Source: Paramecium pentaurelia
Taxonomy: Eukaryota; Ciliophora; Oligohymenophorea; Peniculida; Parameciidae
Length of the DNA: 64,000 nt
Reading direction: 5' to 3'
Assembly (NCBI GenBank): GCA_905183005.1
Contig: CAJJDO010000020.1
Location: 392,837 to 456,836, forward strand
Shown here: piece after piece, positions 23,805 through 35,126 of the stretch
Numbering within the stretch: the stretch's first letter is position 1
How the letters are laid out: each line of letters starts with the position of its first letter
Notes under the pieces: generated by a model
Seen by the model: only the letters and a program-made list of their open reading frames with translations
What the model was told of the DNA's origin: nothing
Databases searched by the model: none
Program-made: the position numbers and the translations under genes

Positions 23805-25413
23805 TCATTTCAATATACCATCTTGTCTACATACACTTTTACTTCTATGATCTTGTCTAAATTATGGTATTTTCTTAGGAATTTTAAGAACTTTGCTTTC
23901 ATTTTAAATTTGTTGAATTTCTTTAGATTATTAAGGTTTATATAGACAGGCCATATTATTACAACATTTTATATCAAAAATTTAGGCTTCAATCATTTTT
24001 ATAAATTGTGGATTTAAGAAAAATCTATAATCATTGTGTTTATATTTTAATACTTTTCTGTCAAAGTTTTAATATCAAGTTTTGAAAATGTAACATCTTT
24101 ATCCTCTTCACATAATTAAATTTATCCTGAATGAGCTCTGTTACATATTTTTTTATATTTTTTATTGTGGTTTCCTTTTAGACAAATATCTCGATAAAGT
24201 TATTATACACATTAATCAAACAATTCCTTAAGATTTTAAGGATCTTATTGTTCCAGTAAAGGAGTTTTTATATTTTTTATTTCAATTGTAAGATGAGGAG
24301 CTATTTACAACTATTTAGTAGTTTAAGGCAATAAGGGTTATCGCTAAGTTATGCTATATTCTATGTGAAAATAGAATAAAATATTAAAATTACAGTCTTT
24401 AGGTTATCGATTAATTAACTTTAAAGGTTCATTTTTTTTAATAATATCATTTAATCCTTCATTTTTTACTTAATTTAATAGCTATTCTTATTTCTATGTC
24501 TTTAGAAAATTTATTAATTCACTATTAGCTTCTTTCTCTTCAAATAATTATCTTTGCAATTCCTATGTATTTATTTATCTTACTTTCACATGATTTTATA
24601 GTTATTGTCTTAGTTTATTAAGATATTAGCATTCAGCTCTGTAAAACTATAACTCTTTGGCAATTACTACTTCCTCTTATTATTGAGAACAAATACATAT
24701 GAATCAATTGGCGTTTATTGATGTTCTAATTAGTTAATTGTTTCGTCAACTAAAGTTTTCAAAGATGATGACTCAATTTTTTCATCTTTTATTATTTTAA
24801 CTAGTTTAAGACAAAAATCAATATAAGTTAGCATTAAATATTTATTAAAAAATTAATAATGGGTACCAGCAAATAAAAATAAAACCAAAGTCTTTCTTAC
24901 TATAAATTTCAAGTTAATTATAAATATCCTAGATATAGTATTCTACTCGTCAATAGAAACACAGTTAATAAATTTTAATCTAATATACCTGAACTTTTTT
25001 GTTATTAGATAAAGTCATCTTACAATTAAATTCTAAGTTAAGAACTTAAACATCCTAATATTACAAATTAGAATACATTAGCATAGAGAGCTTACAATAG
25101 AATTCTTCTTATTTCCCTTAAGAAGTTATAGGTTTTTTTCTGTTCTTAAGAATCTTCAAAAATTACTTAATTTTTGATAGAGATAAATAATTTATTTATG
25201 AATCATCATATTCTAAGTAAATCTTTCATTTCTACTTTCATCTTTGTGTAATTTAAAAATGACATAAATTTCATTAAATATTTTTGATCTTATAATCTAA
25301 AGTTATTTATCTATATATCTATTTATAAGATCATTACTTAATTTCTTAAGATTAAATTAATCAGATTTACAATAATATAATATATATAAGATTAAATTTA
25401 TCATCAGTTACAT
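23805..25413 (-). CDS. helical protein with CCCH-like finger, unknown
   Basis: The model needs five or six short introns, so its borders are the least certain of the larger genes. The N-terminal part is basic and helical (KKLSNDLINRYIDKQLQII). A hydrophobic stretch (IFIINLKFIVRKTLVLFLFAG) follows, which may instead be partly intronic. Then there is a coiled coil (AECQYLNKLRQQLQNHVK... LFEEKEANSELINFLK). Near the C-terminus DQCVQQLYRDICLKGNH plus KKICNRAHSGQIQLC spaces Cys/His as C-x8-C-x12-C-x3-H, reminiscent of CCCH RNA-binding fingers ending in 'AHS..+L'. The last exon joins at a 28-nt intron (GTATTAAAATATAAACACAA ending TAG) and adds DIKCCNNMACLY. RNA binding is a hypothesis only. Confidence 0.45.
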
Positions 25414-25559
25414 AATGGTAAACTTGAATATTTAAATAGACAATTATGGATAAGAGTATAGCATTCATTAAATAGTTAATGTTAATATTCAAAAAAAAAG
25501 TCAAAAAATAATTTTAACAAAAGTTTTACTTATTATTAAATTTAAAACGAATATTATAA

Positions 25560-27062
25560 TCAAAAATTTGAATCCAATTATTTCATATCTATTTTAACTT
25601 CTGTAGTCTTATCATCTCCATTATTATTAATTTAACCTGTATAATTCCCTTTAATATATTATAATCTTTATTATGTATAATTAAATCTGGTATAAGTATT
25701 TCTATATGGAACTTCTAATTTCTTATCAACTTTAATTTCTTCTTTGGTTGACTATTCTCTAGAATGAGTTTACGATTAAGTAGATTCAATAGTAAATTTA
25801 TTATTATTCTGAAAAGGTGAAACTGGAAGTGAATTTATTTATGTATTTTGAGAAACTGTATCATTAATAGATCGTTTAGATGTTTATTTAGGGGATGGTA
25901 CAGTACCTAATTTGATTATTTCTGATGTTTAATTACTAGTTGATTCTAAAGATAATGGTGCAACTTTAAATTTGGTATCTTATTATTAATTATCTGTTCT
26001 ATTATTTTATAAGTTAGTGTTGTTAAGTTATTCATTATTTTATTCTTATTAAGCTATATTTCGTTAATTTAATTATGCTTATTAATCATTTCTTCTTTAT
26101 TAAATTCTATGAGAATATAATGTTGTTTTGGAAGATTAATAAGTTCTGGCAGTAAATGGTTATTGAGATTCGTTATTTTTAGATTCTTAAATTTTTTAAA
26201 TAGAGGATACATCTTAAATTGGTATTACAGTCTATGTAGGTTATAATTGCTCATTATTTTATTTTAGAATATTTGGTTCTGTGTTTTTTTTTTATTCAAA
26301 TATGCTCATTTTTTTAAAAGATTTTTATCTTTCAACTTATTTAGAATAACTTGTAAAATTATAGTTTTAATGATGTAGTTTTTTATCTACTTCTGAGATT
26401 TCTCCACTATTTACTTCAAAAGATCTTTATTCTATGCATCCCATTATTTTAGTGTGTCTTCTGAATTCTTTCATGCATTATTGTAAATCATCAATAATAT
26501 ATTCTCTTGAAACTATTGAAAAGCCTTTTACCTATTAAAAGAACATATTCAAGGTTGAAGTGGTTTTTGGTGTTTCTTAATATATGATAGAATGTATACT
26601 TTTTAATTTATCAATTCCAAATTTTAGAGGCGTTAATGTGTCTTCTGTTTGTCCTTCCACTTATTCAACATTAATAATTTTCTCTCTTAATTCATTATTC
26701 TTATGACTAGATTTCTTTATTATTAAATCTTTATTAGGAAGATCTATTTTATTATAGAGTTATTTCATACTTAACTTAAAATAAGATTCTGGTTAGAAGA
26801 GTTCATGATCAGGTTGTTTGGTTTTAGTTGGAGATTTTACTTTTTCTTCCTCTTAATTATTCTAATTAGAAGGTTTCATATGTCCTATTTTGAGGTTTTA
26901 AATATATAAACAAACATCCTAAATTGTCTTACCTTGGTCTTTTAGGAGTTTTATAAGCAATTAGCATTTTTATTAAGTGATTGACATTGGATCTGATATC
27001 GAAGGTAGTAATTTTTCTATGAATTCAATAAAGGCTACTTTTAATGACTATATATCAGCCAT
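25560..27062 (-). CDS. Gln/Asn/Ser-rich protein with helical N-terminus, unknown
   Basis: A single open frame of 500 codons without introns. Residues 1-70 look folded and helical (MADIQSLKVAFIEFIEKLLPSI... LLIKLLKDQ). The remainder alternates short predicted helices, such as YIIDDLQQCMKEFRRHTK near residue 190, with long disordered Q/N/T/S stretches. The C-terminus contains QQRLQYIKGNYTGQ. No catalytic motif or known domain is visible. The start lies only 15 bp from the ATG of the divergent gene at 27078, so the two share one very small promoter region. Confidence 0.7.
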
Positions 27063-27077
27063 TTTTAATTAATTATA

Positions 27078-28382
27078 ATGAACAACTTCGAATAAGACTT
27101 CTATTAATTTGTTAAAGATTAATTAGCCAAAAAAAGAAGGCAAAAAGACTCATCACCTAATACTCCATAAGATGAAACTGATGAGATGGAAAGTAACTCA
27201 TATTGATTTTATAAAGAAAATAGATTGTTCAATTAAAATGTCAGTAAAGTGTTGCAATAAGAAAGAAAGAAAATGAAAATCAATAAAGTTACAAGGGAGT
27301 AGTTGTTTGATAGGAGATTTAAAGATTTTGCTAATATGGATACCTTTCTTGATATTAAATAGTTTCTCAAGCATTTAAGTAATTAGAAGATAGCTAAAGC
27401 TGAAAAAAAAAAGAAGTTAAAAACTCTAAAGAAAATTGATTCAGATAGTGATAATGATGATTTATTTGATTATGCTGAGATCATATAAAAGAGCAAGTAA
27501 ATTGTTGAAAAGAGTACAGTTATAAGACATTCACCTGACATCAAAGGATATTTGATATAAGAAGACTAACCAAATTCACCTAAGAATGATATTGAGGAGC
27601 TCAAAACAGAAGATGATAAATTTTATAATGGAATTGATTAACTATTTGTTGATATCAAGACTAAATCTGAATAGTTAGCTTTATAAAAAAAATATGAGTA
27701 AGAAAGAAAAAATTGTAAAGGATCTATCTAAATAATTAAAATACCTTAAAAGTAATTAGAAGAAAATCTTTAAGAAAAAGAGAAGATGGATGAATTGATT
27801 TCTAAATAAGCTAAGCAATTTAAAGAATAAACTGAAAAGGTACTTACTCTACTTGAAAAAACAACAAAGCAATTATATAATAATAAATAGAAAAAGGGAC
27901 CTCAAAGATATATTAAAAAAAAGAAGAAGTTAACAGAACCTATTTAATAACTGTCAGAAATTAGTGAATAAAGAACTACTTTCCATCAATTTTATCCTGA
28001 AACTTCTCGTAGTACTAATAAACTTCCATAGCTATCTCCCAATACATCCAAAATATACTCTCATAGAACATTTTTAAGTTAAGCTGCTCTTCCTGATTCT
28101 AGAAAAATAAGTCAAATTTTAGAAAGGGAGGAACCTTAGGATAAGATAAAAAATTAATTTAAACAATTCATTTAAAAAATAGACAGAGCTAAAGCATCTT
28201 TTGATAAATCATATTAGAATGACAAAGAATTATTATCAATTTAATAAAGAATAATAAAAAATATGAATAAAATTGGAGAGATACCGTTAGAGAGTTTAAA
28301 AATACTTAATAAAAAAGAATTTGAGATTAGTAATCTGAAGTTAAGTAAATTTAAAAAACTAAGACCAATGCAAATTTTATGA
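27078..28382 (+). CDS. Lys/Glu-rich coiled-coil protein, unknown
   Basis: About 425 residues. A 24-nt intron at 27193-27216 contains an in-frame TGA at 27204, so the protein is full length only if it is spliced. After it the sequence is very basic (ERKKMKINKVTREQLFDRRF, EKKKKLKTLKK) and acidic in turn (IDSDSDNDD). Coiled coil follows in the centre, then a Pro/Ser/Thr-rich segment (HQFYPETSRSTNKLPQLSPN) and a helical end FEISNLKLSKFKKLRPMQIL. Basic and acidic blocks plus Ser-rich linker suit a nuclear or nucleolar protein, or a microtubule-associated one. Neither is proven. It shares a 15-bp divergent promoter with the gene ending at 27062. Confidence 0.65.
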
Positions 28383-28617
28383 TTTTTTTCAAAAATAATA
28401 TAAAAATTGATGAATTTTCTTTTTTAATTTTTTAAGGTTTGAAATAAATGTTATATTTTTATAAATTTAACGTCTGAATGTGAATAATTTATTGATACTC
28501 TATTTATTTAAGGTATTTATTCATATCAAGAAACATGATTAATTACACAATTCGTCATATTTATAGAATAAGTTAGATGAATTTAATTGTATATGAATTA
28601 TTTGTTTAACTAATATT

Positions 28618-28966
28618 TCATCCAAATTATATTTATGAACGACCTCCAGGTGGATTCTTAACTTTGACTGATGTATGGGTCCCTAAAAAAATATTCAAAT
28701 ATGAAAAACCTTATTCCTATTATTATTATTATTATTATTGTTGCTATTATTGCTATGTTTACTATCCTCTTTGAGGAACAGGTTCTCCTCCAAGAGTAAA
28801 ATGACTAGCATTTGGATCTCTAACAACTCGTTTTTATTGAGGAGCAGGCTCATCAGAGCCCTGAATAAGAATTCAAAAATACAAATGAGATGGATGAATT
28901 ACCACCTGGTGCTTATGTGGTTTTAGTTGATGGCTTTGAAAGTGAATACCCTTAGATATTGTTCAT
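28618..28966 (-). CDS. HN1/Jupiter-like small microtubule-associated protein
   Basis: A protein of roughly 95-105 residues built from the family's signature pieces: TTQAPGGNSSISFGSDE at the N-terminus, RDPNASHFTLGGE in the middle, and VKNPPGGRSQIQFG at the very end. The 'PPGG-x-S-x-I-x-F-G' element is the hallmark of animal HN1/JPT and fly Jupiter, small disordered proteins that bind microtubules. Between the second and third elements is a run of about twelve glutamines. A 22-nt intron (GTATTTTTGAATTCTTATTC ending AG) interrupts the first motif. A second possible 27-nt intron starting GTTTTT sits after the Q run; it is a multiple of three without a stop, so its use cannot be told from the frame. 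Ciliate members of this family are abundant; a ciliary or cortical microtubule role is inferred. Confidence 0.8.
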
Positions 28967-29104
28967 TATTTAAATAATTAATGATTATATATTCACTTCA
29001 TATTAAATATATAAACTCATCAAATATCTTAAAATGTATTGTGTTAATTCAAATAATCCTATCATCACTAATTTATATTATTTTAAGCTGTTATAAATTA
29101 TATT

Positions 29105-30486
29105 ATGTTTACTATTAATAACCATTTGCATAGGAAAACATCATCTAACATCAAGAACAATGAAGTATAAAAATATAACTATCCTAAATAACATCATAAA
29201 TATTCTAATACTCAATTAATGTAGAAATTAGCAGGTTTATAAGTACTTAAGAAATTAATCACAGGACCATCGAAATCATTAAATCACAATAACTCTAAGA
29301 CTAGAATACGTACAGAGGGAAATGAAAAGTAATTTAAAGGTCAAATGTCAATATCACCAAAAAAAGAGAAAGAAAAAGAACAGTCTGCTTCACCTCCTTA
29401 AAGAAATTCTCATGCTTAAGTTAATGTTATTTCAAATCTAATAAATTAAAATTTGAATCATACTGAATATAAACGATTAACTAGAGAGTAGAGAAATTAA
29501 AGTGCTGATTTTTAAGCACTTTTATCGCAATAACGAAATGAGAATGGCAATTTGAAGAATAGTACTAAAAAGAAATTTAATTCTTATGGAAATTTGAATG
29601 AATAAGTTTATTTCTCATAAAGAAGTGGATTATCTGAATGTCCATCTGCTTTGCAACTTATTCAAAATACTATTGATTAAAAATTAATGGGATTAAAAGG
29701 ATCTTCATCTATGAAGTAATTCCCATCTCCACCAATTGTAAAATTATAACAATAATAATAAATAACAACTTAAGAATTCAAAGAGAAATTAAGTAACTTA
29801 AGTAGAGATTTAAGGTAAAATAAAATTTAAATTGAAGATGAATTATTAAAGACATAAAAGAAATAGAATTAAAAATGTATTACTAGATATGATTATAAAG
29901 AAGGTGAAAAGTAATAAAGGGAAAATGTATCTTAGAGAAGTAAATCAGTTGATTCTTAATCTTCTTTATTGGATAATTTAAAAAATTAATATGAATGTGA
30001 TGAGACATAAAAATTAAATTACTATTAGACATAAGTAGATGATGATTTTGGAAATAATCAATAAACTTATATAAAACAAAGAAAATTGGAAAGCAAAATA
30101 GATTAATTAGTAGTTTAAGTTCAATTATTAAAAAAGAAATCTGAATAGTTAGAATTATAAAATAAGTTTCTGTTTGAAAACTTAAGTAAATTTCAATAAG
30201 AAACAGATTGCAATACTGATGTATCATATATTTGTAATAAATATAGGAAAGAAATCTATTAATGAATAAATTAGATTAAATGATAGGAATGTAAAAAAGG
30301 TAAGAAGAGAATCTTAATTTCTTTAAATAGATCTTTGCTAAAGGATATGATTAATCTCGAAGAATAAAAACTGAGTAACATCAGTAATAAATAGAGGAAG
30401 AAAACATGAAGATAAATTAGAAAACAGAATCTAAATAAAGACCTTTTGTTAAGTCCGCTTATTAAGGACTAGATTTTAACATTTGA
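29105..30486 (+). CDS. disordered and coiled-coil protein, unknown
   Basis: About 450 residues. The first 386 codons are one open frame. A 26-nt intron (GTATCATATATTTGTAATAA ending ATATAG) then joins NTD to ERNLLMNKLDQMIGMQKRQEE. If it were retained, translation would stop at TGA 30263, so the spliced form ending at 30486 is preferred. The N-terminal part is basic and disordered (QMKLAGLQVLKKLITGPSKS-like), with SISPKKEKEKEQSASPP. Coiled coil occupies about residues 330-440 (KLESKIDQLVVQVQLLKKKS). The end is KSAYQGLDFNI. No known domain. Basic disordered head with coiled-coil tail is common among ciliate cortical proteins, which is only circumstantial. Confidence 0.65.
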
Positions 30487-30560
30487 AAACTTATTTATAA
30501 TAATAAACAATATATCCCCAGTCCATTATATTTTGATAATTTCAAATTTTTCATATAAAA

Positions 30561-31010
30561 TCATTTCTTCATAAACCCAAACAAACTTTTTTTTTCTGGT
30601 TATTGTTATTAGGCTTAGGGTTATGATTATTATTGAACCTAAAAATACATAAAATTATTAAATTACAGGAGGAGGGACTTGTTATTAAGCAACTGGTTGA
30701 GCTGCTCCAGTGGGTTTATTATTATTCAATGGATAATTATTTTAATTTTATTGACTTTATTAGGCAGGTTAGGTTTAAGGTTAAGCTGGTTTTTATTATG
30801 GTAATGTTGGTGATGGTTATTATCTGGTTGAATCTGGTTATTAAGTTGTTGTAGTTTTGTTTACAATAGGATCATTAGGTCTTTAAGGAGGTTATTCTTA
30901 ATCTTTTATTACATCTGTTTTTTAATTAGATATTAAATTATTGTTTGTCTATGTTTTATTATTATAATTATTTGTAGAGATTTATTATTATTATTAAGTT
31001 TGTTATTTTG

Positions 31011-31106
<96 letters not shown>

Positions 31107-31418
31107 ATTATTATTATTAAGGTATTTATTACTAATAATATATTTAAATATCATACTTATGGTTTATTCTATTATTAAATAGGTATAGAACTGGCTTATT
31201 ATTTTTATTTTTATATATATTATTAATCTTCTTATTCTTCTGTTGCTGATAAAATATATTCTGATAGACTAATTAATAATTTTTGATATTTACTCAGGAT
31301 CTCTTTTTATAATTTTTTATGCATTTTTAAATGTTTCTATTTCCCTATTTAATTTCTTTCTCTCTTCAACTACATTTTAATCTTCAGTAATGACTTATAA
31401 AATGCTTTAATTTTGCAT
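30561..31418 (-). CDS. polyglutamine protein ending SLFGFMKK
   Basis: A four-exon gene of about 255 residues. The N-terminal 60 residues form one helix (ITEDQNVVEERKKLNREIE, then FKNAQKIIKRD). Two 25-nt introns and a 28-nt intron, all GTA...TAG-like or GTAATTT...TAG, restore the frame. The middle is almost all glutamine: 29 uninterrupted TAA codons at 31018-31104 and further Q blocks on both sides. A Pro/Gln/Asn-rich part follows (PAQPQTQPAQQSQQNQNN), and the end is EKKSLFGFMKK, a short hydrophobic-basic tag. The composition suggests a protein that forms assemblies or droplets; the N-terminal helix may oligomerise. I do not recognise an orthologous family. Confidence 0.65.
31018..31104. repeat. 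(TTA)29 microsatellite, 29-glutamine tract
   Basis: An 87-bp perfect trinucleotide repeat. On the minus strand each unit is TAA, glutamine in the ciliate code, inside the polyglutamine gene. Under the standard code the region looks like a polyleucine ORF on the plus strand, which is a false reading. Confidence 0.95.
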
Positions 31419-31459
31419 TAAATTTTATTATAATTATCTTAACATTTAATTCTAAAATA

Positions 31460-33288
31460 TCAAAATGATTAATTTACTTAACATCCTTTAACTAAAAAGT
31501 ATCCAATAAGTTTTGGAATGTTGTCTCTAGTGGCTCGAACTACTAATTTGAAATAATGTTCTATTTTAGTTCTTAACTCTAAAACCATAGGATTTCCTTT
31601 TTGTTAATCAGCTTTTGATTCTTTTCCAAATTTAATAAATGGTTTGCCACTTAAATAATTGAAATCATTAGTGAAAATATAGTTTTATTCTGCATCGAGA
31701 ACATCAGTAATTGAATCATAGGCATTTTTTTTACATTCATGAATCACTTCCATAATTTAATCTTATAACATTTTATATACAGAAGGCAATCTATAAAATA
31801 TAAATAGTTAAATTACAATTATAATTGACTTTCTAAAATAGTAGTTGCATATTATTCTAGAATCTAAAATGCTTATTCAAGAGTATCATAAGCAGGTGCA
31901 TACAATTTCTTTAATTCTGGATTCAAAAGTGCATAAAATGCATCAACAGGTAAAAACCCTGGAATAGATTAAGCTTAATATTTTTATATGACTTAAAGAA
32001 TATCCTCATCCTTAAATTTCTTTAATGCACAATAGTCTAATTGACTGTAATCATCATATAAATCTTTGAAAAGTAATTTAATTGATGACCCAGCTGGTAT
32101 TTATAGACTCTTTATATTAGCCTTTTACTTTTCATATTATCCTGTTATAGAATTTCTAAAACGGACTGAAAATTCATGGATGAGTTGCCAAATAAAATGT
32201 AATTTTTCCTACAATAATGTTATAGAATAAAATTACAGAATCTTCAATAGGCAACCCTGGTCCCAAAATATCAAGTCTATTCTATACTTTAGAAATTCTT
32301 TAATTAATTTCTTACATTAAAGTAGGTAAGAAACTTCGGATTCTTCTATAAAGAATTCTAGTTAATTTTCCTGTAAGTACTTAAGTACCGAATATATCTC
32401 CAGGAATAGAAGAATAAACAGGATGATTAGCAAAAAAGTTCTTTTCTCTTTGAACAGCTTAGACAATTGGAACATTATCCTTAATTTCTTATTGTGATCT
32501 TAATTTCACTCCAACATAACCATATTTGAGTGGTACTTCTTCTCCTTTTAACATTTTAATAGCATTTGTTCCTTGATCCATAATATCTATTTTTGTTAAG
32601 ACACCTACAGTTCTAATGCCATCTGGATCTAATTTTTTAGCCAATAATAATGCATCTGATGTTGTCATATCTGCATTGGCTGCAACAACACATAAAATGA
32701 TAGCTGATGGATCTTCACAATATCTCTTAGCCATATTAGTTGTAATTTATTCAATATCTTTAGGTTGATCCATAATAGGTATCCTTGTAATTCCAGGTAA
32801 GTCTATGTTACATAGAATCTTTTATCTTTACCAACAAGTGTGAGGTCTGGACAATTAGGTCCAGTCACTGCCAAAATGATTGGTTTGTCAATAATGTTTT
32901 TACTATTTCCACATACCTTGTCTGTTAATTCTTCTATACTTTTTCTTACTTCTTCAAAATTAGTAAATTTTTTCCCTTTGATTTCTTCTACGAATTCAGC
33001 TGTAGGTTAAGCACATACACTTTAAGGTGAATAAGATAGACGTAATTCCAATGGTCTTCTTGTGACAACTCCCTATCAATCTAATCAAAATATTACAGAT
33101 CCTCTTGGTAAGAAATCGATTCCAACAATATGTTCTAACAATGAAGACTTTCCTGCAGATTGGATACCTAGAACAACAATTCGAGGTAATTTAATATAGT
33201 CATTAAGTCCAATATCACGTAATTGATCTACTAATGTAATTACTTTTCTTAAGTTTCCCAACAAACTCGTTTATGACTCTTATGACAT
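31460..33288 (-). CDS. dynamin-related GTPase
   Basis: About 590 residues, the size of dynamin-related proteins without PH and Pro-rich domains. The GTPase domain starts right after TLVDQLRDIGLNDYIKLP. It shows G1 GIQSAGKSSLLE, G2 GVVTRRPLEL, G3 DLPGI and G4 TKIDIM. The switch II loop continues ITTNMAKRYCEDPSAIIL. A 24-nt intron at 33073-33096 contains an in-frame TGA and splits the region before G2. A 29-nt intron splits the DLPG codon. The middle/stalk domain follows, and the C-terminus (YFKLVVRATRDNIPKLIGY, then FLVKGC) is the GED. It probably acts in membrane fission; the subtype (endocytic or mitochondrial) is not clear. The first part of this gene (32974-33288) is repeated at 34051-34365 because of the duplication around the N. 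Confidence 0.93.
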
Positions 33289-33965
33289 AAATGATTAAAA
33301 AATATATGTATATAAATTTTAAATTCCATATTCTAATTATTATTAAAATTCTGTAAATATTTTTAATTCATTCATTAAATAAATTATATTCTTTTCTTAT
33401 GTACTATCTTAAAAAATTAATAATTACTAAAGTAAAACAAATGCATTAAATAAATTATAATGTGCATCAATAATAATAATTATATTGTTAGAAATATAAT
33501 TTTATTAATTAAATCTCTAATATTTATAAAGAATCTATTAGTAAAATGAAAACAATTATATACAATTAAATCAATGTTTGGAAATTCATTAGATATTAAA
33601 ATAAAATTTTAGATTGTGTATAGTTTATTATCTGGGGATGTTAGAATTAATAATAATAAAATAATAACAACTTTTTAGAATATAATATTCTATGTTTAAT
33701 TTTTAAGGGTAGAAATTGATGACTATTAAAATATTTTATCTACTATTAGTTTTAATTAATCATCAAGTTCATTAAGATATAATATTATTAATTAATAATG
33801 TATATTTTATAAATCAAGAATTTTAATATAAAAGAGAAAAATTTTATTCTTATAATAATTTCATTATAAATTTTTTTTATTTATTTTTTATATTTTATTT
33901 ATTTTGTAACCTCCCCAACTAAAAAATTTATCTTCTTCATTTAGATTTTTCATTATTTATTTAAA
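33289..33965. other. intergenic between divergent dynamin and vWA genes
   Basis: AT-rich shared promoter region of two divergent genes; present a second time at 34366-35042. No small gene or RNA recognised. Confidence 0.6.
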
Positions 33966-34049
33966 ATGTCCTCATTTAATAAGAATTACTTGAATCTTGC
34001 ATCCAACAACAAAGACACTTAAGAAAAATATCAACAGTATATTCCAGAT
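33966..34049 (+). CDS. partial copy of the vWA gene start
   Basis: First 28 codons (MSSFNKNYLNLASNN onward) of the vWA-domain gene whose full copy starts at 35043. It is cut by the single N at 34050. It is almost surely not a separate gene but the end of one assembled contig. Confidence 0.75.
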
Positions 34050-34050
34050 N
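34050..34050. other. single N, assembly join
   Basis: The only ambiguous base noticed. It sits exactly between the two copies of the 1,076-bp direct repeat, as if two overlapping contigs had been placed end to end with a token gap. Confidence 0.95.
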
Positions 34051-34365
34051 CCCTTTGATTTCTTCTACGAATTCAGCTGTAGGTTAAGCACATACACTTT
34101 AAGGTGAATAAGATAGACGTAATTCCAATGGTCTTCTTGTGACAACTCCCTATCAATCTAATCAAAATATTACAGATCCTCTTGGTAAGAAATCGATTCC
34201 AACAATATGTTCTAACAATGAAGACTTTCCTGCAGATTGGATACCTAGAACAACAATTCGAGGTAATTTAATATAGTCATTAAGTCCAATATCACGTAAT
34301 TGATCTACTAATGTAATTACTTTTCTTAAGTTTCCCAACAAACTCGTTTATGACTCTTATGACAT
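34051..34365 (-). pseudogene. truncated copy of the dynamin 5' end
   Basis: Holds the dynamin start (MSQESQTSLLGNLRKV), the G1 loop and the 24-nt intron, and ends abruptly at the N within the region after switch I. As a real gene it would be useless; it is best taken as an assembly duplicate of 32974-33288. Confidence 0.75.
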
Positions 34366-35126
34366 AAATGATTAAAAAATATATGTATATAAATTTTAAA
34401 TTCCATATTCTAATTATTATTAAAATTCTGTAAATATTTTTAATTCATTCATTAAATAAATTATATTCTTTTCTTATGTACTATCTTAAAAAATTAATAA
34501 TTACTAAAGTAAAACAAATGCATTAAATAAATTATAATGTGCATCAATAATAATAATTATATTGTTAGAAATATAATTTTATTAATTAAATCTCTAATAT
34601 TTATAAAGAATCTATTAGTAAAATGAAAACAATTATATACAATTAAATCAATGTTTGGAAATTCATTAGATATTAAAATAAAATTTTAGATTGTGTATAG
34701 TTTATTATCTGGGGATGTTAGAATTAATAATAATAAAATAATAACAACTTTTTAGAATATAATATTCTATGTTTAATTTTTAAGGGTAGAAATTGATGAC
34801 TATTAAAATATTTTATCTACTATTAGTTTTAATTAATCATCAAGTTCATTAAGATATAATATTATTAATTAATAATGTATATTTTATAAATCAAGAATTT
34901 TAATATAAAAGAGAAAAATTTTATTCTTATAATAATTTCATTATAAATTTTTTTTATTTATTTTTTATATTTTATTTATTTTGTAACCTCCCCAACTAAA
35001 AAATTTATCTTCTTCATTTAGATTTTTCATTATTTATTTAAAATGTCCTCATTTAATAAGAATTACTTGAATCTTGCATCCAACAACAAAGACACTTAAG
35101 AAAAATATCAACAGTATATTCCAGAT
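34051..35126. repeat. direct duplication, copy 2
   Basis: Second copy of 32974-34049. It contains a truncated dynamin 5' end on the minus strand and then runs on into the complete vWA gene. Confidence 0.9.

Larger units (their letters stand above)
32974..34049. repeat. direct duplication, copy 1
   Basis: 1,076 bp that recur, with no difference noticed by eye, at 34051-35126, at an offset of 1,077. It covers the 5' part of the dynamin gene, the whole intergenic region and the first 84 bp of the vWA gene. See the finding on the single N at 34050. Confidence 0.9.

Noticed and set aside
31000..31182. Polyleucine plus-strand ORF
   Set aside because: Complement of the TAA glutamine tract of the minus-strand gene.
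34051..35126. True tandem segmental duplication
   Set aside because: Identity without visible differences, exact flush with a single N and truncation of both gene ends favour an assembly join over biology.
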